Below, one piece after another: positions 23,501-33,100 of a DNA stretch of 64,000 nucleotides. The stretch lies in the IMG/VR virus record IMGVR_UViG_3300037245_002163, positions 37,301 through 101,300 of that record. One strand, 5' to 3'. Every line of letters begins with the position of its first letter. Position 1 is the first letter of the stretch. This DNA comes from a virus. A program made the translations under genes and the position numbers. Below the pieces are notes generated by a model. The model worked only from the letters and a program-made list of their open reading frames with translations. It was not told where the DNA came from and searched no databases.

Positions 23501-26328
23501 AGACCGACAACGGCGAGTTGTTCGCCGAAGCCTTTGACCACTACGTGCGCAAGGGGCCAAGCTCGTTGAAACCCCGCGTCCGTGATCAGCTTGAACGCGC
23601 GCTGCGGTCGACGGGTATGAAGCTCCAGAAGTCAGAGGATAATGAGCCCATCCTTGTGACCACGCTGAGCAAAGCGGAGCAAGCCGCGCGCGGGGGCAAG
23701 TACATCAAGCGAGTGCCGTACTACGTGAACGGCAAGCGCAAGTTTCGCTACTACTACCGGGAGAGCGCAGCGGCCCGTGACGTGACCGTGGGCGAGACCG
23801 TGAAGCTCGGCAAGCGTGTCGCCGAAGTGCTCGGGATCGACAAAGACGGGAAGATCACGATCCGTGAGGGCAAGCGCAAGCGCACCGTGACCGCCGACCA
23901 GTGGTCGAAGCTCATGGCCAAGCACTACGGGGATCGGTACTTCGAATGGGCGGAGAAGCGGGCTTCGCAGACCGTGAACGCCGTGCTCCGCCACGTGCCC
24001 CGTGAGATGCTGGCTGACTTGAAGGGCTCCGATGCGGAGCGCATGGCGCAGCTCGAAAAGCGGGTGCCCGAAGTCTACGCCAAGCTCCGCGCGAGCTTTC
24101 AGCGTTCCGGGGTGAGCCCGTTCGAAGCGAAGCGCGTGCTTGGCACCGTCCTAGAGCGCAAGGGCTGGGAGCCCGAAGCTCGCGCGGCGGTCATTGGGAA
24201 CGTCATAGAGCACCGGAACATGGCCTACCGCCAGACCATTCAGGGGGCGGAGAACCTAGCCGGCGGCGGCAAGGTCAAGGCGGGTCACGTCCAGGCGATG
24301 GCCGATATCCTCGCTCCGCCCGACAAGTCGCTCAAAGCCGAAGTTGACGACTTGGCAAGTAAGGCTGAAACGGAGCTGGCGGCGCTCAGCGCGGCACTGG
24401 CCAAAGCGCGGGACGGCAGCCCCGAAGATGCGGCAAAAGCCCTAGAGGAAGCTCTCAATAGCCCCGCGATGGCGCGGCTCGCGCTCGTCGCTCAGGCGAT
24501 GCCAGGGCTCAAAGACAAGGCCATCGAGCCGACCCGCGATGCGCTGGCCCAAGTGCAAGCGGTCATTCCGCGCTCTCAGCCGACGCGTGAGGGCGCTTCG
24601 GCCGTGGTGTACGTAGCGGGTGAGAACGGCGCTCCGCGGGCTCTCAAAGCCCGCTACAAGCTCGTAGAAGCCTCTGAGGCCATCGCGTCGCACGACCCCA
24701 ACTCGTTCAAGCAACGGGAGGGGTATCCCGAAGGGGTGCAAGAGCGCGCCTACCATCGGGATCGGGACGAGCAAGCCAAGGTCATGCGGAATGCGAACAA
24801 GCTAAATCCCGCGTTCCTGGTCAATACGAACCCCGATGCGGTCAACGGGCCGCCCATTCTGGACCAGAACGGCGTGGTGCTGGGGGGCAACTCGCGCACC
24901 ATGAGCATGCAACTCGCCTACGAGAAGCATCCCGATCGGGCCAAAGAGCTTCGGGCCTACATGGCAGCCCACGCCCATGAGACCGGGTTCACCCCCGAAG
25001 ACGTGAAGGCGCTGAAAAACCCCGTGCTTGTGCGCGTGGTCGAGACCACGGGCACGGATGACCAGAAGCTCCTAGTGCGGCAAATGAACGAGTCGTTCAC
25101 TCAGGGGATGGACCCGCGAACGATGCAGGTGGCCATGGGCCGCAAGCTGGACGATGCAGCGGTCAAGCAACTTGGCGATTCGATGGAAGCCGACGAGACC
25201 TTGAACGCGTTTCTTGATTCGAAGCGGGCCGAAGGGTTCATCAACGCGCTCACCCGCGTTGGCGTGATCGACCAGCGCAACTCGAATCAGTACATGGTCA
25301 AGGGCACCAAACGGTTGAACGAAGACGGCAAGCAACTGGTCGAGCGCGTGCTTGTCGGGCGCACGGTCGGCGACGCTGACTTGCTCAGCAATACGACCGC
25401 CAAGATCGTCGGGAATATCGCCCGCAGCGTGCCGTTCATGGCGCAAGCCAAGGCGCACGGTGCCACGTATGACCTAGGGGATGATCTCAAAGTCGCACTC
25501 GATCAGTTCAACGATCTGAGCTTCCGGGCTCGGCAAGGGCACCGGGCAGCTCTGAATGCCGACATGAGCGACAAAGAGTTCAAGGGGCTCTTCGCGCAGA
25601 CTGAGATGTTCGGGGAGCGAAACCCCATTCTCGACAACCCCCGCGCCATGACCTTGCTTGAAGTGCTCATCCGCAAGAATGGCCCCCAAAAGATGAGCGC
25701 CGTCTTCCGTGACTACGCTGCGCTCGCTGCCCAGCACCCCGAAGATCAAGACAGCATGTTCGGCGACAAGCCATCGCCCGAAGCGTTGCTAGAGCGGGCC
25801 ATGAAGGGCGACGCTAAGAAGAGCATGGAGCCGACCCTGATCGTCAAGCGCGAGCCCACACTGATCGTCAAGGCCCGTTCGATCCTCACACCGAACATTC
25901 AGGTGGGCGAAGCACGGGGCGCGCCGCGCTTCGACACGCCCCCGATGCCCGACTACCAAGGCATCTATTATCCCCCGGAAGACGAAGACGCCCACAAGCG
26001 CGAGCGGGACCATGCGCAGAACCGCCGCCAAGCCGATGCGGAACGCGCGCGGGGCAAATGGGGCTTCCATGGCAAGGTGCTCAGCGCCAAGCCGGCCATC
26101 AAATGGGAGCTGGACCGGGAGGAAAGCGAGCCCGCGTTCAAGCAACCGAAAGACCGGGAAACAGGCAAGCCGCTCCGCGTGAGCCCCAAGCTGAATGCAC
26201 GCACCCGCGAAGAGAAGGGGAAGCCGACCTACGCGGATGCAGACGTAGAGCTAGAGGGTGAGGGCAAGCCGAAATCAAAGCGGAAAAAGAAGAAGAAGCG
26301 AGTTAGGCTCACAGCGAGGAAACGGTAA
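20542..26328 (+). CDS. Giant polyvalent protein A: zincin plus DdrB/ParB-like
   Basis: 1928 residues from GTG 20542 (ATG 20605 is possible). Order: a helical N-terminus; module copies near residues 173-193, 531-558 and 1050-1075; a zincin metallopeptidase with HELGH at 858-862 and a likely third ligand in GELFAEAF near 995; a DdrB-like ParB-superfamily domain from about 1350 to 1650 with GGNSRTMSMQ near 1448; and a basic C-terminus. EPTLIVK is duplicated near 1763. Phage P1 DdrB and related polyvalent proteins are packaged and injected to counter host defences. Placement beside the head genes fits; targets are unknown. Confidence 0.75.
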   Translation: MAFRKAERSRWHTNASSGFPTMAPTNKIRARLAAGKGGLLDPQLVANRIFRQNMTTEDAPLPRHIVTLEDVTAGLGLDSADEQAVQRLIVDTNAHFDQTQQTQRIALARERFVTTLRAMPYISSDIRMELTKRVIAYWRRTVQTDYGKVPTIRSIAVKSEPTLVIGAELRKAGAYVGPRGGKWADAKHTIPWKDPVLERKRSLLTQVEGGLTAATRSASRSLDSRDDDAMRAAGHDVRMVRERLARVAGEHEIHAKSPGTLGKQYRTLDKRLKGLEAELRGTPSKEMEAAATKTIRSELTADSRDEQYRTQDTDFIRGDGSVDEAALFQEAGMALRGLRLLPERANLTWLRKLVKKEAALHERKVTKPLHRQPKKKSSAKRGSVEWLLAQSPVSPDQAKAQLAKFAQGQEADAWVTQNGFHVRVGSKTSRSEASFERAIGQLQSRLRKADKIPGGLADKKKPSDFDSKKLAAGVKVEMEHTSDRAIATEIAMDHLTEDLDYYEKLATIEKAEQFGLDFTGDTTPKEGPPAGYAAIPSGKHGGYRKRVGGKWQYWYPDGAKPKSKGRKKKRAKRENVWGPLSHEAVNQWRKDFRQASKIQKQIMDEAETIFRPQWDAYNAVEPSKRGFFEAEVPEEFAERFYEAKTVVENIGMQLRGWAASHVLGLEGRALLTKPEDIPEIGRRDIATKLKDLHFSGGFPEAMSHKESVTYAPGIEMGEYAATSWKQTQRRVRGLLNAVDTFISDTHAGQTSRTPVGTFNKQGIQFAVHGEGFEGTAAGDAEIAGVVETALRVKTKLDKMGLGKTMDGLRVHVHNETRRSAEGHEHQGRENFTTAGYYNVQDDHVRLFNSGHTQRVVTHELGHRVYYQLMGSKARAEWANFYESRREKITNDDVEELADLLEENSVGRPRVNVLQNLKELEKRGTPEAKRQKFLLQQLKLGSDKLDKWGNVPHYGQTAEQMGESFRQAVKAGTVNASIPDEFVTQYAETDNGELFAEAFDHYVRKGPSSLKPRVRDQLERALRSTGMKLQKSEDNEPILVTTLSKAEQAARGGKYIKRVPYYVNGKRKFRYYYRESAAARDVTVGETVKLGKRVAEVLGIDKDGKITIREGKRKRTVTADQWSKLMAKHYGDRYFEWAEKRASQTVNAVLRHVPREMLADLKGSDAERMAQLEKRVPEVYAKLRASFQRSGVSPFEAKRVLGTVLERKGWEPEARAAVIGNVIEHRNMAYRQTIQGAENLAGGGKVKAGHVQAMADILAPPDKSLKAEVDDLASKAETELAALSAALAKARDGSPEDAAKALEEALNSPAMARLALVAQAMPGLKDKAIEPTRDALAQVQAVIPRSQPTREGASAVVYVAGENGAPRALKARYKLVEASEAIASHDPNSFKQREGYPEGVQERAYHRDRDEQAKVMRNANKLNPAFLVNTNPDAVNGPPILDQNGVVLGGNSRTMSMQLAYEKHPDRAKELRAYMAAHAHETGFTPEDVKALKNPVLVRVVETTGTDDQKLLVRQMNESFTQGMDPRTMQVAMGRKLDDAAVKQLGDSMEADETLNAFLDSKRAEGFINALTRVGVIDQRNSNQYMVKGTKRLNEDGKQLVERVLVGRTVGDADLLSNTTAKIVGNIARSVPFMAQAKAHGATYDLGDDLKVALDQFNDLSFRARQGHRAALNADMSDKEFKGLFAQTEMFGERNPILDNPRAMTLLEVLIRKNGPQKMSAVFRDYAALAAQHPEDQDSMFGDKPSPEALLERAMKGDAKKSMEPTLIVKREPTLIVKARSILTPNIQVGEARGAPRFDTPPMPDYQGIYYPPEDEDAHKRERDHAQNRRQADAERARGKWGFHGKVLSAKPAIKWELDREESEPAFKQPKDRETGKPLRVSPKLNARTREEKGKPTYADADVELEGEGKPKSKRKKKKKRVRLTARKR
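21058..21120 (+). repeat. Basic W/Y module, copy 1 (divergent)
   Basis: Encodes GAYVGPRGGKWADAKHTIPW, preceded by the tag EPTLVIGAELRKA. It shares the GGKW core and the preceding leucine-Lys tag with later copies but lacks the YRYPDG part. Confidence 0.5.
22132..22215 (+). repeat. Basic W/Y module, copy 2
   Basis: Encodes IPSGKHGGYRKRVGGKW followed by QYWYPDG. Clear member of the IP-G-GG-RKRVG-KW-Y-YPDG type, followed by a Lys/Arg-rich linker. Confidence 0.75.
23689..23766 (+). repeat. Basic W/Y module, copy 3 (RVP/YYY type)
   Basis: Encodes RGGKYIKRVPYYVNGKRK followed by FRYYYRES, preceded by EPILVTTLSKAEQAA. Same type as copy 7. Confidence 0.75.
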
Positions 26329-29300
26329 ATGGCGGGGAGACTACCGATCGGGGACGCGGCTTCGTTGCGTTCCATCATGGAGCGCGGGCTCCAAAAGGGT
26401 AAGGGCGGATGGCAGTCCGTGCCGAAGGGCAAGCACGGCGGGCAGCGCCGTCGCAAGGGCAATTCCTACGAGTACCGCTACCCCGATGGGCAAGGCGGAT
26501 GGCGCAGTAGCCCCGGCCGACGCCAAGCCACTTCCGGCGCCCCGAAGCAGGGCCTAAAGACCCGGCTCGCAAGGCACAAAGAGCAGAAGATCGCCGACAT
26601 GCGCCGCCGTGACAAAGAGGCGGCTGGGAAGCGTTTGGACGCGTCTATCGAAGAGAGCCGTAGGCAGAACGCCGCCCGCGGCCCGGTCACCCGCCGGTCG
26701 CTCAACTTCGACGAGTACCAACAGCGCGCCTACCGGATGACAAATCAGGGGCTTGCCGGCGCGCTCGATGACATTCGCGCCACGCTCCCAAGCGCCGATT
26801 CGATGGACCGTGAGATGAACACGGACAACGGCGGCTACTACCGTGACCAGGCGAGCGTGCTCGTCCAAGAGCAAAAGAAGCGCACTGAGAACCCAAAGCG
26901 CGAGACAGAGAGCGCCATTCTACGCACGCGGGATGAGATCGCCGTGCGCTCATGGCGCATCGAAGAGAACGCGGGCAACACTTCGCAGGCCGCGAAGACC
27001 CAGACGGGTATCGATCAGCGCGAGCTATCTAAGCTGTACGAACGCACCGCGAGCCTTGAAGCGAAGATCGCGCCGGCCAAGCAAGACCCGACCAAAAAGC
27101 TCCCGCCGCACACGAAAAACAGGTGGGATTCAGCGGACGGCAAACGCAATATCGTCGGGATGCACGCGAGCGGGAAGTACCTAGTGGCCACCGCGGGCCG
27201 TACGACGCTAGAGCTGATCGACCCCAAAGACCTCATGGACGAGCAGAACCTAGACATGCGGCAGCTAGAGAGCCGTCGCAAGATGGGCCGCGCAGTCCAG
27301 GCGGAAAAGGACCGTGCCGCCGCAGAGAAGCGGGTCGCCGAAGACACGCAAGGCTTCACGGACAAGATGACTCCCGCGCGCAAGGCCAAGGTCAACGCGA
27401 CGCTCAATAAGCAACGGCACATCAGCGGCTACGTCACGACGCTCAAAACGTACATGCAAGCCGCCGTCGCAGACGGTGCCAAGGTCACGACGCACAGATC
27501 CTTCGGGCGCATCCTGACGACCGCCACCGGGTCGTTCTTTACGCAAAAAGACCTGACGAAGACCGGGCTCGACTTCGCGGAGCATCTTAGCGCGCTACCG
27601 CCGCGCAAAGGCCAGTACGGCGAAGCGTGGCCCATGGCTAAGCCATCGCGCGCAGTCACGGCCGTGAACGTGGCTGACGCACTGAAAACAGCGTCCCACA
27701 ATCTCGTCTACCTCACGGAAAAACTGACGGGCTCCAAAGACGAGAAGTCAGTCAGTGACATTCGCTCCATGGTAGAGGCGATGCAGGACCAGGGGCGCGC
27801 GATCATCTTTCGGGATCGCGATGGCGACGAGATCGTAGATATCCCAGGCCGGCACGGGACGAGCAAGAGCCTCTACAGCGTGCCCCTACGTAGGTTCGTA
27901 GTCGGCGACCTAGAGAAAGCTGGGGGCTGGGGGAACATTCCCGCCGGTAGGCGCGGGGGCCAGCGTAAGCGCGTGGGCATGAAGTGGGTCTACCGCTATC
28001 CCGATGGCAAGGGTGGTTGGCAGAGCGGCGCGGCGCGCGAGCGAAGCGCCACCAAAAAGAAGGCCGCGGCTAAGAAGCAAGCGGCGCAGACCACGCTCGA
28101 CTTCGGCGCAGCCGGCGAGCCCGACGAGCCTACAGCCACGCCCGATATCGTGCATCTTGCGGCGGCGTTCATAAAGCCGGGCGACGTGCTGCACCCCTTC
28201 GGCGATGAACAGTACCGGATCATCGCGTCGGGTAAGAAGGGCTTCAAGATCCACCTTGCGACCATGAACGTCGCAACGGGCGAATCGCTCGCGCTCACAG
28301 TGAGCGCCACGGACAAGATGTGGGTCCAGCAAGTGGGCGAGCAACGCAAGACGGATGTGGAGACGCAGCCGCCTAAGAAGGCCCCCGCTTCCACGCCACG
28401 CGGCAAGGCGTCGCACACGACTGAATCGATGATCGAAGAGGGCGAGTACGTCAACGATCGGGAAAGCAACGTACGCCAGATCGGCGAAGACGTGTTCGGC
28501 AGTGCGCGCCACCGGGCGATGAATTGGAAGAGCCTACGTGAAGCTCTTGATTCAGAAGACGCGCCCGCCATGTTCACGCGCAAGTTCCTGCTACGCGAGA
28601 AGCCCATCGGGTTCATTGGGCGCGCTCAGGCGGCGGAAGGCGCAGACGGGGTGCTCAACCAAGCGCACTACTACTTCGCGATGAACAAGTTCCCAGCGAA
28701 GCCGCCCAAGTTTGGCTCTTCGCCGCAACGTGGTTGGTTTTTCAGGGACGTGAAGCGTGAAGGCCGGGGCACCTACGACTATCACAATAGCCCGGAGTAC
28801 AAGGCGAAAGCGGTAGAGCTAGAAGAGGCACGGAACAACCCTGAGAAGTGGGCGGAAGTCTCAAAGGAATGGCAGCGCGCCGGGCTTGAAGGCTACTACA
28901 ACGCGTACGCGACGGTTCAAGGGATCATCGAGGGGCACTCCGCGTCGGGCAACGCTCCCGAAGGCCCTCCGCAGATCCGGTATCCCAGCTACACAAAGCC
29001 GAACGCGGATTCGCCAAGGCTCGAAGACAAGCTCCGGGCGGCGTTGTGGCAAGCCAAGGCCGATGGCAAGCACCCCGTGGAGATCGAGAGCTTGCGCAAG
29101 ACGTTCAACGGCCAAGTGAGCGGCAAGACACGACCATCGAGGCAAGTCGACGATATCCGATCCCGCGCCACTAGAAAGCACGGGCCAGACGCCGATGCGA
29201 TCAATAGCGCGACCATCGAAGCGGCGATGCTGGTCATGGAAGGCAAGAGCATCAACGCGGCCTTCGGGGAAAAGAAGAGCGGCAAGGGCTACGCGGTCAA

Positions 29301-30195
29301 CCTTCGGGACATGTACGACACGGACAAGATGGAACGGAAGGGGCCGGAGAGCCGCTACGAGCACATCGAACAAGGCCGTAAGCTCATGAGCAAGGGCGGC
29401 CCGTTCAAGATGCGCGGCCTACAGCTCGGCAAGAGCGTCACGGACCAAGAGCGCGTCCACCATCTAAAGAGTCTGGTCGATAGCTTCGATGACATGGCGG
29501 AGTTGACCGGCTTGCCGGTGGGCATGATGGGCTACAACGGCAAGCTCGCGATGGCCGTGGGCGCACGTGGGGTCGCCGGGGCGCTCGCGCACTACGAGCC
29601 CACCGCGAACGCGATCAACCTGACGCGGCTAAACGGTGCGGGCTCGCTCGCGCACGAATGGGGTCACTTCTTTGATTCGAACGCGGGCGCAGCCGACCTA
29701 AATGGCGGTCGCAACCGGGAGAACAACCTCACGGGAAGCCGTGTTCCACGCGGTGCCAGCCAAGGCTTGCCGTCGCCTACGCGCGAAGCCGTGACGGCGC
29801 TCCGTGATAGCGAGGCGTTCCAAAAGTTCGATGCCCGGATCACGACGGCCATGGACAAGAATCCGCTCTACTCTCCGCCGGAGAAGCAGTATTGGCGGAG
29901 CCACGTCGAAATGTTCGCCCGGAGTTTCGAGCGGCACTTACAGCGTAAGATGGCCAAGCAGGGGCGCAGCAATACGTACCTTGTGGCGCTGCGGAAGGCG
30001 GCTAGCTCGCCTGACGGGCTTTGGCCGACCGATGAGGAAGCCGATGCGATGGCTCCGCTTTTCGAGAACATCTTTGCGAAGTTCAAAGAGTCGGGACTAC
30101 TTGAAAAGATGATGCGCCAGCTCGAAGGGGATACTCTTCGCAAAGCGGCGTTCACCGTGCCCAAAAAGCGGTTCGTTGTGGGGGATATTCGATGA
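26329..30195 (+). CDS. Giant polyvalent protein B with LPD1-like zincin
   Basis: 1288 residues; ATG 26329 follows the previous stop directly. Two modules (residues 26-88 and 532-567) separate an N-terminal helical domain rich in Arg/Glu from later domains. Residues about 940-1200 match the large polyvalent protein-associated domain 1 type: LAHYEPTANAINLTRLNGAGSLAHEWGHFFD, given in parts as LAHYEP, INLTRLNGAGS and HEWGH (His1109). The zincin motif implies peptidase activity. The C-terminus ends LRKAAFTVPKKRFVVGDIR-like, a tag repeated elsewhere. It overlaps the next gene by ATGA. Confidence 0.75.
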   Translation: MAGRLPIGDAASLRSIMERGLQKGKGGWQSVPKGKHGGQRRRKGNSYEYRYPDGQGGWRSSPGRRQATSGAPKQGLKTRLARHKEQKIADMRRRDKEAAGKRLDASIEESRRQNAARGPVTRRSLNFDEYQQRAYRMTNQGLAGALDDIRATLPSADSMDREMNTDNGGYYRDQASVLVQEQKKRTENPKRETESAILRTRDEIAVRSWRIEENAGNTSQAAKTQTGIDQRELSKLYERTASLEAKIAPAKQDPTKKLPPHTKNRWDSADGKRNIVGMHASGKYLVATAGRTTLELIDPKDLMDEQNLDMRQLESRRKMGRAVQAEKDRAAAEKRVAEDTQGFTDKMTPARKAKVNATLNKQRHISGYVTTLKTYMQAAVADGAKVTTHRSFGRILTTATGSFFTQKDLTKTGLDFAEHLSALPPRKGQYGEAWPMAKPSRAVTAVNVADALKTASHNLVYLTEKLTGSKDEKSVSDIRSMVEAMQDQGRAIIFRDRDGDEIVDIPGRHGTSKSLYSVPLRRFVVGDLEKAGGWGNIPAGRRGGQRKRVGMKWVYRYPDGKGGWQSGAARERSATKKKAAAKKQAAQTTLDFGAAGEPDEPTATPDIVHLAAAFIKPGDVLHPFGDEQYRIIASGKKGFKIHLATMNVATGESLALTVSATDKMWVQQVGEQRKTDVETQPPKKAPASTPRGKASHTTESMIEEGEYVNDRESNVRQIGEDVFGSARHRAMNWKSLREALDSEDAPAMFTRKFLLREKPIGFIGRAQAAEGADGVLNQAHYYFAMNKFPAKPPKFGSSPQRGWFFRDVKREGRGTYDYHNSPEYKAKAVELEEARNNPEKWAEVSKEWQRAGLEGYYNAYATVQGIIEGHSASGNAPEGPPQIRYPSYTKPNADSPRLEDKLRAALWQAKADGKHPVEIESLRKTFNGQVSGKTRPSRQVDDIRSRATRKHGPDADAINSATIEAAMLVMEGKSINAAFGEKKSGKGYAVNLRDMYDTDKMERKGPESRYEHIEQGRKLMSKGGPFKMRGLQLGKSVTDQERVHHLKSLVDSFDDMAELTGLPVGMMGYNGKLAMAVGARGVAGALAHYEPTANAINLTRLNGAGSLAHEWGHFFDSNAGAADLNGGRNRENNLTGSRVPRGASQGLPSPTREAVTALRDSEAFQKFDARITTAMDKNPLYSPPEKQYWRSHVEMFARSFERHLQRKMAKQGRSNTYLVALRKAASSPDGLWPTDEEADAMAPLFENIFAKFKESGLLEKMMRQLEGDTLRKAAFTVPKKRFVVGDIR
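26404..26517 (+). repeat. Basic W/Y module, copy 4
   Basis: Encodes GGWQSVPKGKHGGQRRRKG, then YEYRYPDG and QGGWRSSPG. Full-length member, near the N-terminus of protein B. Confidence 0.8.
27922..28029 (+). repeat. Basic W/Y module, copy 5
   Basis: Encodes GGWGNIPAGRRGGQRKRVG, then KWVYRYPDG and KGGWQSG, preceded by the tag LRRFVVGDLEKA. Full-length member. Confidence 0.85.
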
Positions 30196-33100
30196 GAGAT
30201 GCAATCGATGGCCTAGTGAAGCTCGTCAAGGGCGCAGCGGCGGGCAGTGGCGGCGGCTGGGGCAATATCCCCAAGGGCACTAGGGGTGGGCAGCGCAAGC
30301 GCGTCGGCGGCAAGTATCAATACCGCTACCCTGACGGCAAGGGCGGTTGGCAGAGTAGCCCTAGCAAGGGCGGCAAGGGCGGCAGGCGCAAAGCCAAAGC
30401 CAAAGCCAAGAGCAAGGCCGGCAAGTGGACTTCCCCGGAGCAAGCTCGCGAGCGTGGCGCAGCGGCGCACGCGGAAGGCATCAGCGCACCCGCCCAAGAC
30501 AAAGCGTACATGGATAGCGTGCCTTGGGGCGCCGTGGGCGACTCCATACCCTATGCCGACGCGTGGTCGAAGGGCTGGCACGCGGCCAACACCAAAGCGA
30601 ACGATGCGAGCCCCGAAGGCCGGGCACTCGCCGCCGACATGGCGCGCACAAAGTTGGAACAGCACGCGTGGTATGCAGAGCATTCCGACTTTCGAAGCAC
30701 GGTCAAAGGCGTTCGGCACATCATGGTGCTCGATGCGGCAACTGGCGGAACCATGCTCACCCCGCTCACTGAGGCCACGGATTTCGAGCTAGCCAAGCTC
30801 CTCGCTAAGAACCAGAACGACGCCGCGGATGCTATCGATCCGCTGAATCCTTCCGAGGGCGAGAAGGCGCGCATCATAGACGCCGCCGACAAGCTATGGG
30901 ATAGCGAGCGCGCCTATGACGGCTCCGTACAGTGGCCCGTGAAGTACGCGGCCTACCGGGAGCTTGCGCGGGGCATTGAAGTCGCCGACAAGCGGTTCGG
31001 CCCCAAGCACCACGTCGTGCCCCCCTCGCTTCGGGACCGGGTAGCGGAGATGCGCAACGTGTTCGCAGAGCGTGAATCAGAGGCGCGTAAGCGATACGCG
31101 AACGATCACAAGCGGATGGCGCGCAATGGGTCCGTGCATATCGACTCTTTCCGAGGCGCGAATATCATTAGCCCCAGCAAGGCCATGATCGACCTGGCTG
31201 ATCAGCTTGGGAAGCAGGGGGCGTATGGCAACGTCCACGAAAAGCTCACGGCGATGGCTGAGCAGTACACCAACTACTTAGATTCGTGGAGCGCCGATCA
31301 GCATAAGTCAGCATCCAATGTGCTTTCGCACTACGCCCATGAGCACCGCGCCGACGACGCCGTGCGCCAAGCGGCGATCGTGCTCGCGCGGGCTCACGAT
31401 GCAAAGGGCAACGCGAAAGCGAAGAGCCAGAAGCCCGGCCCGGCGGCTACGAACAAAGAAATTGCCGCGGCGATGCGCTTGAACAAGGTCGAGGCGCTTT
31501 CGACGGGCGAGACAAAGGCCATGCGCGCGCAGCTCAAACGGAACGCAAAGAACGGCGTAGCCGGCGGCAACGCGGGTCGTGTCAAAGCGGGCCAGCGCGT
31601 CGCATTGGATGGCAAGGGCTGGAAAGTCGCAGACTTCGATGCGGACGCTGCGGCGCCCGAAGGCTCGACCCTTGTGCTCTTAGCCGACGATGGCCGGAGC
31701 ATGATGAGCGGCGTGCGGCTCGATAACCCGGCGTTGCGCTACGGCAAGCATCAACCGGGCGATCCCAAAGACGATCTTTCTGGCGTTTTCGATGAGGGCA
31801 AGGGCAAGGGCCGTTGGCCGAAGGGCACCAAGGTCAAGAGCCCCGAAGAGCGCGGCCGAGACCGTGCGAAGGGCCGTCGCTCCGATGCGGACCTTGCGGA
31901 GAACAAGAGGCGCAACGTCAGAACGCGCGCGGAGAGCGGCTACCGCAGTTCGACCGATGCGGAGCTGGCAGAGACCGTGCGCCGGAACAAAGAGAAGAGC
32001 GGCGGTATGAAGGGCGCAGATCCGCTCGAAGTGTGGCGGAAAAAGAAGGCCGAAATGGACGCTAAGAAGAGTGCCGACGCGATCGAAGGGCTCGAAGTGT
32101 TGCTCAAAGGTGTGCAGCGCGGCGGCAAATACTACAAGCGCGTCCCCAAGAGCGGCGGCAAAAAGGGCTACGACTACTACTACACCAAAGAGAAGTACGA
32201 CGCGCGCCCCGGAGCCACGAAAGACACCGATCCGAACGCGCGCGCCAAGACGCAAAAGATCGTCGACCTCTTTCACGACCACCACTTGAACCAGTGGAAC
32301 GCGAACGCCGCGGAAAAGCTCAAAGCGTTCACGGACGTACCCAAAGAGGATATCGAAACGGCGGTAAGCTGGGCCAAAGAGCACGGCGACGCGAAGATCC
32401 AGCGGGCGATGGAAAGCGCCAAGAATGCGCACTTCGATGCGATCCATTTGAAGCCGCATGCTGACAAGCGCCGCGAAGAGGCCAAGGCCAAGCACGCCGC
32501 GATCGACATTTCCCCGGACACCTACAACTCAAAGAAGTTCCGGGTGAAGGGCATGAGCGGAGAAGCCTCATTCAGCCAAGCTAAGGACAAGAGCGCGGGC
32601 GCGCGCATCGTCAACTTGCTCTTCCCTGAGCACACCGCGTCGGATCACTACGGCGCGTCGCACAAGCACCGCGATGCCATGCGTGACAACATGACCGAAC
32701 ACCGCAAGCTCATCGCGGACGCGCAGAACAAAGCCTACGGTAAGAAGCTGGGTATCGGGGAAGGCCCGAACATTTCAGGCGGCACCGACCCGAAGTTCGG
32801 GAAGGAAACCAACGACAAGATCCGGGTCGCGGTGAAGGCTTTGCAGTTCCACCAGGACGCCGCTGACGCCCATGAGCACGCCGCACGGTACACCCGGAAA
32901 GCAAAGAAGAGCGGCGACGCTATCGATGGGCTCGAATCGCTGAGCAAGGGCGGCGGCTGGCACAGCGCACCGGGCTCCAAGAAAGGCCGGCAGCGCACGC
33001 GTGGTGCCGGGGGTAAGTGGATCTACCGGGATGCTCCGGGTGCGGGCGGTGGCAAGGTCAAGCGCGGCAGCGATGCCCGCAGTGTCTTGGGTGGCGGTTG

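Noticed and set aside
31680-32495. Long antisense frame (271 codons) inside giant protein C
   Set aside because: Composition (Val/Leu/Arg/Ala runs) is that of a G+C-rich shadow frame; no RBS or motif, and the + strand frame is clearly coding.
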